Part shown: in pieces, positions 7,756-16,038 of the stretch | Numbering within the stretch: position 1 is the stretch's first letter | Layout of the letters: the number at the start of each line of letters is the position of its first letter | Assembly: GCA_014649155.1 (NCBI GenBank) | Contig: BMSM01000011.1 | Location: 1-64,000, forward strand | Source of the DNA: Streptomyces griseoviridis | GTDB lineage: Bacteria; Actinomycetota; Actinomycetes; Streptomycetales; Streptomycetaceae | DNA: 64,000 nucleotides | Reading direction: 5' to 3' | Notes under the pieces: model-generated | The model's input: only the letters and a program-made list of their open reading frames with translations | Told to the model about the DNA's origin: nothing | Databases searched by the model: none | Translations under genes and position numbers: made by a program

Positions 7756-9945
7756 TCACCGGGCCTCCAGGTGGAGGACGCGGTCTTCCCCGGCGGTGAG
7801 GTCGAGCGGCTCGGTGCCGGAGGGGGTCCGCAGTTCGATGTGCGCGGTGCGGCCGGGACGGAGGACGGCGGTGGCGCCCCCGGGGGCCCAGGTGAGGTCG
7901 AGCGTGGCGCCGAACCGGGTGCGCACGCCGCTCAGCCGGCCGGCGGGGAGGGCGGCGGGCAGCGCGGGCAGCAGCACCAGGCGTCCCGGGGTGGACTGCG
8001 CCAGCATCTCGATGAGCACGGCGGGCAGGGTGTGCGCCGCGTCGGCGTTGTAGACGTCGCGGCGCGGGTAGTGCGCGCTCATCAGGGAGGCGTGGAAGTA
8101 GTCGCCGCCGAGCACCGCGTCGAGGGCGTGGGCGACCCGGTCGCCGTCGCCCAGCCGGGCCGCGACCAGGGCGTGGTGCAGGTGGCCGTGGGCCGAGTCG
8201 TTCTCGGCGCCGCGCAGTTCCAGGGCACGGTGCGCGGCGGCGGCCAGCTCGGGGGTGTCGTACGGGGTGATCTCCTCCAGCGGCCAGACGCCGTAGAGGT
8301 GGCTGAGGTGGCGGTGGTCGTAGGTGTCGTCGAGGCCGGGGCGGGCCCACTCGGCGAGCGCGCCGTCGGCGTTGATCCGGTGCGGGGGCAGCCGGTCGGC
8401 GAGCGCGCGCCAGCGGTCGGCGTGCTCGGGGTGGTAGGCGGCGGCGGTGCGCAGGGCGTGCCGGGCGGCGGAGAGGTCCATGGCCGCGTCGACCGTGCCC
8501 CAGCCGGCGTTGGCGGGGCGGTTCTCCGGCGAGTAGGAGGGGACGACGACAAGGTGGCCGTCCTCGGTCCCGGTGAGGAAGTCCTCGTAGAACAGGGCGA
8601 CTTCGGCGAGGGCCTCGGCGGTGCGGGGGTCGCGGGTGCCGTGGGTCTCGTCGTGGTCGACGAGGGGTTTGAGCAGCCAGTCGGCGCCGGCCGTCCACAG
8701 GTGCAGGGGGTACTCGCGGCTGAAGTGGTACGTGTGCCCGTTCTCGCCGTCGGTGTGGGAGGGGGCGACGATCCCCCGGGCGCCGAAGAGGGCGCGGGCG
8801 TTCTCCCGCCAGTGCTCGCGCTGGCCGTGGACCAGGGCGGCGTGCGCCTCGGTGACCTCGGGGAGGGCGGCGGCCGCGGCGGAGGCGGTCTGGAGGTTGA
8901 GGTTGGCGTTGGTGGTGAAGGCGCCGGACCAGGCGGTGTCCCAGTCGCCGGTCCACAGGCCGGTGAGGCGGGGCGGGAGCAGGCCGGAGGCGGAGAGCAG
9001 GTGGTAGCGGCCGGCGGCGAAGAGGCGTTCCGGCAGGGCCGGGCTGCCGGGGCGGGCGAGGAGCGCGGAGCCGGGCAGGGCGCGGTCGGCCGGGTCGGCG
9101 GCGAGGTCGAGGGTGACCCGGGTGTAGGCCGTGCGGTGCCGGTCGAGGTGGCGGGCGAGGAGGTCGTCGTAGGTCCGCTCGGTCAGCAGGTCGCGCAGGG
9201 CGCGGGACTCGGCGTGCACGTCCCACTCCCCCGGGTGCCGGTGCACCCGGGTCAGGAGCAGCAGGGTCCGGGCGTGCTCGACGCGCAGCCCCGGGGTGGC
9301 GATCGCGGCGCTGCCGCCGGTGACGGCGGCGACGGTGACGCCGGTGTAGGCGCGGTCGCTGCCGGGGTAGCGGGCGCGCAGGCTGAGCACGGCGCCCTCG
9401 GGGGTGCGGACGGCGCCGTGGCCGACGCCGAGTCGGGCGGGCACGCCGGGCAGGCGGTGGTCCAGGGCGAGGTCGAGGGTGAGGTCGGGGTCGGTGACCT
9501 GCTGGACGATCACGTCGTCGGCGCGGGAGACGAAGACGCGGCTGGTCCAGTCGCCGGCGGTGGCGGTGGTCTCGCCGGTGGTGAAGTCGACGCTCCGCCG
9601 GTAGGGGGCGGCGGGGCCGGGCGGACGGCGCAGCCGGAGCTGGAAGCCGGGGTGGAAGGGCTGCACCCATTGCAGCGGGCGGTGGTCGGTGAACTCCTCG
9701 GCGGCGGTGGTGTCCCCGGCCAGCAGGCGCCGGCGGACGTCGGGCAGGGCGGTGGCCAGTTCCGGGGGGCGGGCGTGCTCGCCGCCGTTGGGGCGGACCA
9801 GGGTGTGGTGGGTGACGACGACCCGGTCGTCGTACGGGTCGCCGAGGACGAGGGCGCCGTGGTGGCCGTTGCCGGTGAGGAAGGCGTCCTCCCAGCGGGC
9901 GGCGGGGGCGGGCTCCCAGGTGCCGTGGACCGGGCCGGTGCTCAC
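7756..9945 (-). CDS. GH95 alpha-L-fucosidase (intracellular)
   Basis: Family GH95 enzyme of 729 aa, expected to remove alpha-1,2-linked L-fucose (some members act on L-galactose). The N-terminal beta-domain is followed by the helical barrel with the N-x-N motif TTNANLNLQ (N346, N348), the acid residue in YSPEN (E474) and a candidate base D635 in YNADAAHTL; this last motif differs from the usual family form. No signal peptide is present, so it should act on imported oligosaccharides. The GTG start overlaps the GH42 stop codon by 4 bases (GTGA). Fucose is a terminal sugar of plant xyloglucan side chains, which fits the locus. Confidence 0.85.
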   Translation of the reverse strand: MSTGPVHGTWEPAPAARWEDAFLTGNGHHGALVLGDPYDDRVVVTHHTLVRPNGGEHARPPELATALPDVRRRLLAGDTTAAEEFTDHRPLQWVQPFHPGFQLRLRRPPGPAAPYRRSVDFTTGETTATAGDWTSRVFVSRADDVIVQQVTDPDLTLDLALDHRLPGVPARLGVGHGAVRTPEGAVLSLRARYPGSDRAYTGVTVAAVTGGSAAIATPGLRVEHARTLLLLTRVHRHPGEWDVHAESRALRDLLTERTYDDLLARHLDRHRTAYTRVTLDLAADPADRALPGSALLARPGSPALPERLFAAGRYHLLSASGLLPPRLTGLWTGDWDTAWSGAFTTNANLNLQTASAAAAALPEVTEAHAALVHGQREHWRENARALFGARGIVAPSHTDGENGHTYHFSREYPLHLWTAGADWLLKPLVDHDETHGTRDPRTAEALAEVALFYEDFLTGTEDGHLVVVPSYSPENRPANAGWGTVDAAMDLSAARHALRTAAAYHPEHADRWRALADRLPPHRINADGALAEWARPGLDDTYDHRHLSHLYGVWPLEEITPYDTPELAAAAHRALELRGAENDSAHGHLHHALVAARLGDGDRVAHALDAVLGGDYFHASLMSAHYPRRDVYNADAAHTLPAVLIEMLAQSTPGRLVLLPALPAALPAGRLSGVRTRFGATLDLTWAPGGATAVLRPGRTAHIELRTPSGTEPLDLTAGEDRVLHLEAR

Positions 9946-11924
9946 GCGGGCTCCGCCCGCAGCACCCGGACGCCGTACCGGCCCAGCTCGGCGCGGCCGG
10001 TGAGCGTCTCCCCGGTCAGCAGGTCGCGGTGGGTGCCGGGGACGTCGACGGTCACCGGGTCGCGGCCGTGGTGGAGGAGGAAGAGCAGATCGCCGCGGCG
10101 GACCGCCTCGACGCCCGGCGGGACGCGGTCCAGCACCGGGCGCACACCGGCGTCGGCGGCGATGCCCGCGAGCAGCCCGCGCAGCGCCTCGGGGACGGGC
10201 AGGGTGGAGACGTACCAGGCGCGGCCCTTGCCGAGGACGGCGGGCAGGCCGTCCAGTTCGCCGCCCCGGTAGGGGACGGTCTCCTCGGCGGTGCCGTCGG
10301 GTTCCAGCTCCTCCGACCACAGGGTGCCGTCGAAGCCGTCGCAGCCGACGCGCTCCCCGTCGGCCAGAGGCCACCAGGCGTGCAGGGTGCGGATGCCGAA
10401 GAGGGCGCGCAGGCGGGCGTCCAGGGCGCCGGGGCGGACCCGGTCGTCCTGGTCGGCGACGCCGGTGAGGAAGCCGCAGACGAGGGTGCCGCCGCCGTGG
10501 ACGTAGGAGAGGAGGTTGTCGACGGCGGTGTCGGTGAGGAGGTAGAGCTGCGGGACGACGACCAGCCGGTAGCGGCTCAGGTCGTGCTCGGGGTGGGCGA
10601 AGTCGGTGGTGAGGTGGGCCTCCCACAGGGCGCGGTGCCAGGCGCGCAGGACGACGGGCAGGTCGGCCCGGTCGAAGGGGCGGGCCTGCTGGGTGCCGGC
10701 CCACCAGGAGTGCCAGTCGTGCAGGACGGCGACGTCGGCGGTGACCCGGGCGCCGGTGACGTGCGGGGCGAGGGCGGCGAGGGCGGCGCCGATGCGCTTG
10801 ACCTCCTGGAAGACACGGCCCTCGGGACCGGCGTGGCCGACCATCGCGGAGTGGAACTTCTCGGCGCCCTGCCGGGACTGCCGCCACTGGAAGTAGCAGA
10901 CGGCGTCCGCGCCGCGGGCGACGGCCTGGAGCGACCAGAGCCGGTCGAGGCCGCGCGGCTTGGGCCGGTCGACGTCGCGCCAGCCGACCGCGCCGGTCGC
11001 CTGTTCCATGACCATCCAGGGGCCGCCGCCGGCCTGGGAGCGGGTGAGGTCCTGGACGAGGGCGCCCTCCTGGCCGCCGAGGGGGTCGCGCGGGTCCGGG
11101 TAGAGGTCGACGGAGACGACGTCCTCCTCCTCGGCCCAGCGCCAGCCGTCCTGGCCGAAGAAGAGCGGCATGAAGTTGGTGGTGACCGGCAGGTGCGGGG
11201 TGTGCCGGCGGACGATGTCGCGCTCGGCGGTGAAGCACTCCAGGAGCATGTCGGAGGTGAAGCGCCGGAAGTCCAGCACCTGGGCGGGGTTCTTGAGGTA
11301 GTGGGTGCGGCGCGGCGGCAGGATCTCCTGCCAGTCGCCGTAGCCCTGGCTCCAGAAGGCGGTGCCCCAGGCGGTGTTGAGGGCGTCGAGGGTGCCGTGG
11401 CGGCGCTTGAGCCAGGTGCGGAAGCGGGCGGCGGCCTCGTCGCCGTGGTCGTAGGTGCAGTACTCGTTGTTGATGTGCCACATGGTCAGCGCGGGGTGCC
11501 CGGCGTAGCGGGCGGCGAGGGCCTCGGTGACGGTGGCGGCGTGCCGCCGGTAGACGGCGCTGGAGTGCGAGAAGTGCTGCCGGCCGCCCCAGAACTCGGT
11601 GCGCCCGTCCTCGTCGACGGGCAGGGTGTCCGGGTGCAGCCGGCCCAGCCAGGGCGGGGGCGAGGCGGTCGGGGTGGCGAGGACGACACCGACGCCGTGG
11701 GCGTGCAGCAGGTCCATGACCCGGTCGAGCCAGCCGAAGTCGAAGACGCCGGGCCGGGGTTCGAGCCGGGACCAGGAGAAGACGCCGACGGTGACGGAGG
11801 TGACGCCGGCCTCCCGCATGAGGCGTACGTCCTCCTGCCAGGTCTCCTCCGGCCACTGCTCGGGGTTGTAGTCGCCGCCGAACAGCAGACGGCCCCGGGT
11901 GACGGTGGCGAGGCCGGGGCTCAC
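9942..11924 (-). CDS. GH42 beta-galactosidase (intracellular)
   Basis: Family GH42 beta-galactosidase of 660 aa, normal family length. The TIM barrel begins with FGGDYNPEQWP; the acid/base is E154 in HINNEYC and the nucleophile is E307 in VMEQATG. A trimerisation domain and a small C-terminal beta domain follow. There is no signal peptide. The GTG start overlaps the upstream permease stop codon by 4 bases, and the same kind of overlap joins it to GH95. It would remove terminal galactose inside the cell after fucose has been taken off. Confidence 0.92.
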   Translation of the reverse strand: MSPGLATVTRGRLLFGGDYNPEQWPEETWQEDVRLMREAGVTSVTVGVFSWSRLEPRPGVFDFGWLDRVMDLLHAHGVGVVLATPTASPPPWLGRLHPDTLPVDEDGRTEFWGGRQHFSHSSAVYRRHAATVTEALAARYAGHPALTMWHINNEYCTYDHGDEAAARFRTWLKRRHGTLDALNTAWGTAFWSQGYGDWQEILPPRRTHYLKNPAQVLDFRRFTSDMLLECFTAERDIVRRHTPHLPVTTNFMPLFFGQDGWRWAEEEDVVSVDLYPDPRDPLGGQEGALVQDLTRSQAGGGPWMVMEQATGAVGWRDVDRPKPRGLDRLWSLQAVARGADAVCYFQWRQSRQGAEKFHSAMVGHAGPEGRVFQEVKRIGAALAALAPHVTGARVTADVAVLHDWHSWWAGTQQARPFDRADLPVVLRAWHRALWEAHLTTDFAHPEHDLSRYRLVVVPQLYLLTDTAVDNLLSYVHGGGTLVCGFLTGVADQDDRVRPGALDARLRALFGIRTLHAWWPLADGERVGCDGFDGTLWSEELEPDGTAEETVPYRGGELDGLPAVLGKGRAWYVSTLPVPEALRGLLAGIAADAGVRPVLDRVPPGVEAVRRGDLLFLLHHGRDPVTVDVPGTHRDLLTGETLTGRAELGRYGVRVLRAEPA

Positions 11925-12850
11925 CCCTTCACCGCCCCGGTCAGCATGCCCTTCTTGAAGTGCCGCTGGACGAAGGGCGACAGCACGGCGACCGGCAGCA
12001 GCGCCATCACCATCACGGCCATCTGCACGGCCAGTCCGGACAGCTCCCCCGTCTTGATCGCCTGGCCGAGGCCGACCGGCGCCTCCTGCTTCTGCACGAG
12101 CTGGATCATGACGTTCTGCAACGGCATCATGTCCTGGTCGTTCAGGTAGAGGGAGGCGTTGAACCAGGCGCTCCAGTAGCCGACGGCGTAGAACAGGGTG
12201 ATCACCGCGAGGACCGCGCGGGAGAGCGGCATGACGATCCGCCACAGGATGCGGAAGTCGCCGGCGCCGTCGATGCGGGCGCTGTCGATGAGTTCCTGCG
12301 AGATGCCCATGAAGAAGCCGCGCAGCACCAGGATGTTGAAGACGCTGAGGGCGCTCGGCAGGATCAGCGCGAGATAGGTGTCGGTCAGCCCGAGGGACTG
12401 CACCAGCAGGTACGTCGGGATGAGGCCGGCGCTGAAGAACATGGTGGCCAGCAGCAGCATGAGGATCCAGCGGTGGCCGAAGGAGCCGGTGCGGGACAGG
12501 CCGTAGGCGCACAGCACCGACACCGCCATCGAGAACAGCGTGCCGACGAGGGTGATGCCGATGCTGACCAGCGCGGCGCGGGTCACCTGGCCGCCGCCGA
12601 GGAGTTCCCGGTAGGCGACGAAGGTGACGTCCTTCGGGATCATCACCAGGCCGCCGGCCTCGTCGATGGTCTTCCGCGACGACAGGCTGGTGACGACGAC
12701 GATCCAGAGGGGGAAGAGGATGGCGAGGCAGGCCAGGGTCAGGGCGAGGCCCTTGCCCGCGACCCCGGCCGGGCCGGGCTTCTCCTCCCAGGCCGGCCGG
12801 GGCGGGGCCGACCAGCGGCCCCGGGTCGTCTTCTCGATGACCGCGGTCAC
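11921..12850 (-). CDS. Carbohydrate ABC transporter permease (LplC/YtcP type)
   Basis: Integral membrane subunit of 309 aa in the CUT1 family. Six hydrophobic segments are seen, and the conserved cytoplasmic EAA-type loop reads IDSARIDGAGDFRILWRIVMP (about residues 205-225). It starts at a GTG that overlaps the stop of the preceding permease by 4 bases. It forms a pair with the upstream permease for the lipoprotein at 13902. No ATPase gene is linked, which is usual for Streptomyces CUT1 importers that share MsiK. Confidence 0.9.
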   Translation of the reverse strand: MTAVIEKTTRGRWSAPPRPAWEEKPGPAGVAGKGLALTLACLAILFPLWIVVVTSLSSRKTIDEAGGLVMIPKDVTFVAYRELLGGGQVTRAALVSIGITLVGTLFSMAVSVLCAYGLSRTGSFGHRWILMLLLATMFFSAGLIPTYLLVQSLGLTDTYLALILPSALSVFNILVLRGFFMGISQELIDSARIDGAGDFRILWRIVMPLSRAVLAVITLFYAVGYWSAWFNASLYLNDQDMMPLQNVMIQLVQKQEAPVGLGQAIKTGELSGLAVQMAVMVMALLPVAVLSPFVQRHFKKGMLTGAVKG

Positions 12851-13872
12851 TTCTTGTACACCCCCTGCTCGCCCATGAGATGGGCCACCTTGTTCGCGGC
12901 GAGGACCAGGCCGAGGCTGACCACGCCCTTGACGAGTCCGGCGGCCGCCGCGTAGCCGAAGTCCTGGTTGCGTACGCCGTTCCACCACACGAAGGTGTCC
13001 AGCACCTCGGCCGCGCCCGGCCCGACCATGTCGCGTTGCAGCAGGATCTGTTCGAAGCCGACGGTGAGCGCGTCGCCGACGCGGAGCACCAGCAGCAGGG
13101 CGATCACCGGGCGCAGCGCGGGCAGGGTGACGTGCCACATGCGGCGCCGGCGGCTCGCGCCGTCCATCGCGGCGGCCTCGTACAGGTCGGGGCTGACCGA
13201 GGCGAGCGCGGCGAGGAAGACGATGATCCCCCAGCCGGCGTCCTTCCACACGCTCTGCGCGGTGATCAGCAGGGCGAAGGTGTCCGGGTCGGTCATGAAG
13301 TCCAGGCCGTCGTACCCGTGCTCGCGCAGCAGCTGGGAGAAGATGCCGGCGCCGCCGAAGAGCTGCTGGAAGACGGCGACGACCAGCACCCAGGAGAAGA
13401 AGTGCGGCAGGTAGAGGATGGCCTGGGAGACCGCCCGGACCCGGGGCCGGACCACGCTGTTGATGAGCAGCGCGAGCAGGATCGGGACCGGGAAGAAGAG
13501 GACGAGCTGGAAGAAGAAGAGGATCAGCGTGTTCCGGACGGCGTTCCAGAAGTCGGAGTCCGCGAAGATCCGCTCGAAGTTCTCCAGGCCCACCCAGGGG
13601 CTGTGCAGGATGGAGACGATGCCGTTGTCGCTGACGTAGGGGTCGTACTCCTGGAAGGCGACGACGTTGCCGAGGATCGGCAAGTAGTTGAAGACCAGGA
13701 GCAGCAGCACGGCCGGCAGCGTCATCAGCAGCAGGACGCGGTCGCGTCTGAAGCGCAGGCGCAGGCTCACTTTCCCGGAGGGGGTCTTCTCGGGGCCGGT
13801 GGTGCCGTCGGGCGCCGCCGGGGACTTCTTCTGGGCCTCGGTCCCGCTCCGAGGCACCGTGCTGTTCGACAC
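12847..13872 (-). CDS. Carbohydrate ABC transporter permease (LplB type)
   Basis: CUT1-family membrane subunit of 341 aa. A polar, Ser/Thr/Pro-rich N-terminus (about 45 residues) comes before six membrane segments. The EAA-type loop is DLYEAAAMDGASRRRRMWHV. The GTG at 13872 has AGGAGAAC in front of it. The LplB-like segment NYLPILGNVVAF marks the subgroup that works with large binding proteins of about 550 residues, which is what the next gene upstream encodes. Confidence 0.9.
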   Translation of the reverse strand: MSNSTVPRSGTEAQKKSPAAPDGTTGPEKTPSGKVSLRLRFRRDRVLLLMTLPAVLLLLVFNYLPILGNVVAFQEYDPYVSDNGIVSILHSPWVGLENFERIFADSDFWNAVRNTLILFFFQLVLFFPVPILLALLINSVVRPRVRAVSQAILYLPHFFSWVLVVAVFQQLFGGAGIFSQLLREHGYDGLDFMTDPDTFALLITAQSVWKDAGWGIIVFLAALASVSPDLYEAAAMDGASRRRRMWHVTLPALRPVIALLLVLRVGDALTVGFEQILLQRDMVGPGAAEVLDTFVWWNGVRNQDFGYAAAAGLVKGVVSLGLVLAANKVAHLMGEQGVYKK

Positions 13873-13901
13873 GGCCGTTCTCCTCGCCTCGCCCGCGCCG
13901 G

Positions 13902-15596
13902 TCAGCTCGCCGCCGAGCCGTTCTCGTCGAGCAGCTTCTTGTACCAGTCGCGGAGCTTGTCGCCGCCCTTGCTGCGCCACTCCGAGACGGCCTGCTGGAC
14001 CTCGCTCATCTTCTTGCGGCCCCGGACGAAGTCGTCCTCCATCTGCTCGAAGTCGCTGGAGAGGTTGGTGTACCGGGAGGGCTCGGTGACCTGCATGCCG
14101 TAGAAGGAGGACTTCCGGGTGAAGGCGCCCATCCGCTGCTGCCACTCGACCTGTCCCCTGGCGACCTCGGGGAAGTCGGGGTGGGCGACGGTCGGGGCGG
14201 GGCCGGCCAGCATGACGTAGGCGTTCATCACGTCGATGTTGCCCTGGTCGGTCTTGGTGGGGACGCCGTCCTTGACGGTGTAGTGGGTGCCCTCGACACC
14301 GTAGTTGGTGGCCATGTACTCCTTGGTGCCGTACGGGGCCGCCGTGACGTTGGCGGCGGCCAGCACGTCCCTGATCACCGACTCGGACGCCTTCTTGTTG
14401 ACGAAGGCCCAGATGCCGGCGGGCTGTTCGGCCCAGAGCACGGGGTCGCCGCCGTCGTGGCCGAAGACGTCCATGCCCCAGATCTTGAACTCGGGGTTCT
14501 GGGTCGCCTGTTCGGCGGTGCGGCTCCACCACTGGCTGATGTTCTGGACGTACATGAGGAACTCGCCCTTGGCGAACTTCGGCCCGGGGTCGGTGGCCTG
14601 GCTCTTGCCCAGTTCGGCGTCGGGGTGGACGACGCCGGCGGCGAACAGCTTGCGGGTCCACTCCAGGGCTTCGAGGTACTCGTCGGTCTCGAAGCGGCAG
14701 ATCATCTTGCCGTCGACCAGGTTCCAGCCGAGCGGCTTCTCGTTGGCGGAGAGCACGCCGAACGCCTGGAAGGCGGTCCACTTCATGTCCAGGCAGGCCC
14801 AGCGCTTGGCCTTGGCGTCGGTGATGTCCTTGGCCAGCGCCATGAACTCGTCGCAGGAGGTGGGGACCTCGTACCCCTCCTTCTCGAAGACGTCCTGCCG
14901 GTAGAGGGGGACGAGTCCGGTGACGTACGGCTGCGGCTGGGGCAGGCCGAGGAGCCTGCCGCCGAAGATCGAGCGCTGCCAGGCGTCGGTGGGGACGGCG
15001 GCGAGGTTCGGGTAGTCCTTGACGCCGTCGCCGGACAGGTAGGGGCCGAGGTCGGCGAACTTGGAGATGATCGCGCTGGGTATCTTGCCGTTCAGGTTCC
15101 AGCTCGGGACCACGACGACGTCGGGGACGTCGCTGGAGGCGAGGACCGCGCCGAGCTTCTGCTCGTAGGTGTTGCCGTCCTGGTTCTGCCACTGGATGTC
15201 GACGCCGATCATGTCGTTCATCGCCCGGTAGTAGGCGTTGTCCGACTTGGGCGGGGAGCCCCAGAACGGCGACATGATCGTCACCTTGCCGCCCTTGCCG
15301 AGCTTCTTCGGCACCGAGGTCTTCAGGTCGGCCGGGGCGAGCTTGCCGGTGAAGCCGACCGCCGACCCGTTCCTGGACGGGATGTCCGGGGTCACCACGT
15401 CGCTGGCCACGTACGCCGGCAGCAGCTTCTTGGCGTCCTTGCCGGAGGTGGTGCCCTCGCGGGACCCGCTGTCGGCCGCGCCGCAGGCGCTGAGCAGGGG
15501 CATTCCGCCCGCGACCGCGGCGGCGGCGACCGCCGAGGAGGCGAGGAAACTTCTCCGGCTCGGCGCGGAGGCGGCGGAGGCGGCGTTCGGCGTCAT
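13902..15596 (-). CDS. Extracellular sugar-binding lipoprotein (LplA-type SBP)
   Basis: Solute-binding protein of 564 aa that would capture oligosaccharides for the two downstream permeases. The N-terminus has a Tat-like twin arginine (SRRSFLAS, RR at 14-15) and a lipobox LSAC with the lipidated cysteine at 38. The large size and the motif TIMSPFWGSPP fit the LplA/YtcQ group rather than the usual 430-aa family. GAAGGG precedes the ATG. It is the first gene of the minus-strand operon that ends with GH12 and is divergent from GH3 across a region with two operators. Confidence 0.9.
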   Translation of the reverse strand: MTPNAASAASAPSRRSFLASSAVAAAAVAGGMPLLSACGAADSGSREGTTSGKDAKKLLPAYVASDVVTPDIPSRNGSAVGFTGKLAPADLKTSVPKKLGKGGKVTIMSPFWGSPPKSDNAYYRAMNDMIGVDIQWQNQDGNTYEQKLGAVLASSDVPDVVVVPSWNLNGKIPSAIISKFADLGPYLSGDGVKDYPNLAAVPTDAWQRSIFGGRLLGLPQPQPYVTGLVPLYRQDVFEKEGYEVPTSCDEFMALAKDITDAKAKRWACLDMKWTAFQAFGVLSANEKPLGWNLVDGKMICRFETDEYLEALEWTRKLFAAGVVHPDAELGKSQATDPGPKFAKGEFLMYVQNISQWWSRTAEQATQNPEFKIWGMDVFGHDGGDPVLWAEQPAGIWAFVNKKASESVIRDVLAAANVTAAPYGTKEYMATNYGVEGTHYTVKDGVPTKTDQGNIDVMNAYVMLAGPAPTVAHPDFPEVARGQVEWQQRMGAFTRKSSFYGMQVTEPSRYTNLSSDFEQMEDDFVRGRKKMSEVQQAVSEWRSKGGDKLRDWYKKLLDENGSAAS

Positions 15597-15807
15597 TGCG
15601 TCAACCCTTCATGGCGCACCAGGACACCCGGCGGTGGCCGTCGGCTGCGGTGTCTTGAGTGGAACTCGCTGAGCTGGGGGTGGGGCGGGTGGATCCGGAG
15701 CGGTGCGGAGGCGGTGCGGAGGTGCGGGAGGCGGTGCGGGAGGCGGTGCTCACCGGTCGGCGTACGTCGGGACAGGTCCGTGTACGCCGGAGTACGTCCG
15801 AAGTGCG

Positions 15808-15821
15808 TCGAAGCGCTTCGA
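15808..15821. promoter_or_regulatory. LacI-family operator O3
   Basis: Perfect 14-bp palindrome TCGAAGCGCTTCGA, identical to the centre of the site at 5848. Confidence 0.78.
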
Positions 15822-15989
15822 TGTTGCAGCGAGGTTAAGTGAACCCAAGGGGCGGCACAAGACTCGTTCCCAAGATTCCTCGGATGTGTGCGGTGCCGCG
15901 CGCCGCCTGTCCCCGTCCCCTCGCAGGGGCCTCGACGGCGTACGGGATGCCCCGCCGCGTCTTGACACCCGGCTGCCGCCGACTGAGCA

Positions 15990-16003
15990 TCGAAGCGCTT
16001 CGA
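15990..16003. promoter_or_regulatory. LacI-family operator O4
   Basis: Perfect 14-bp palindrome TCGAAGCGCTTCGA, 36 bases before the GH3 GTG start, where bound repressor could block initiation. Confidence 0.78.
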
Positions 16004-16038
16004 AAGCGCATCGCCGCACATCGCAAGGGGAATCCCAC

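Larger units (their letters stand above)
15597..16038. promoter_or_regulatory. Divergent control region of SBP operon and GH3
   Basis: A 442-base gene-free region. It holds two perfect LacI-type palindromes at 15808-15821 and 15990-16003, placed about 210 bases from the SBP start and 36 bases from the GH3 start. The stretch 15700-15745 is a short GC-rich simple repeat (GGAGGCGGTGC-like units). I see no open frame with coding character. Confidence 0.7.

Noticed and set aside
15703..16038. Open frame extending GH3 upstream by about 112 codons
   Set aside because: It runs through two operator palindromes, has no signal peptide or domain, and the GTG at 16039 has AAGGGG.
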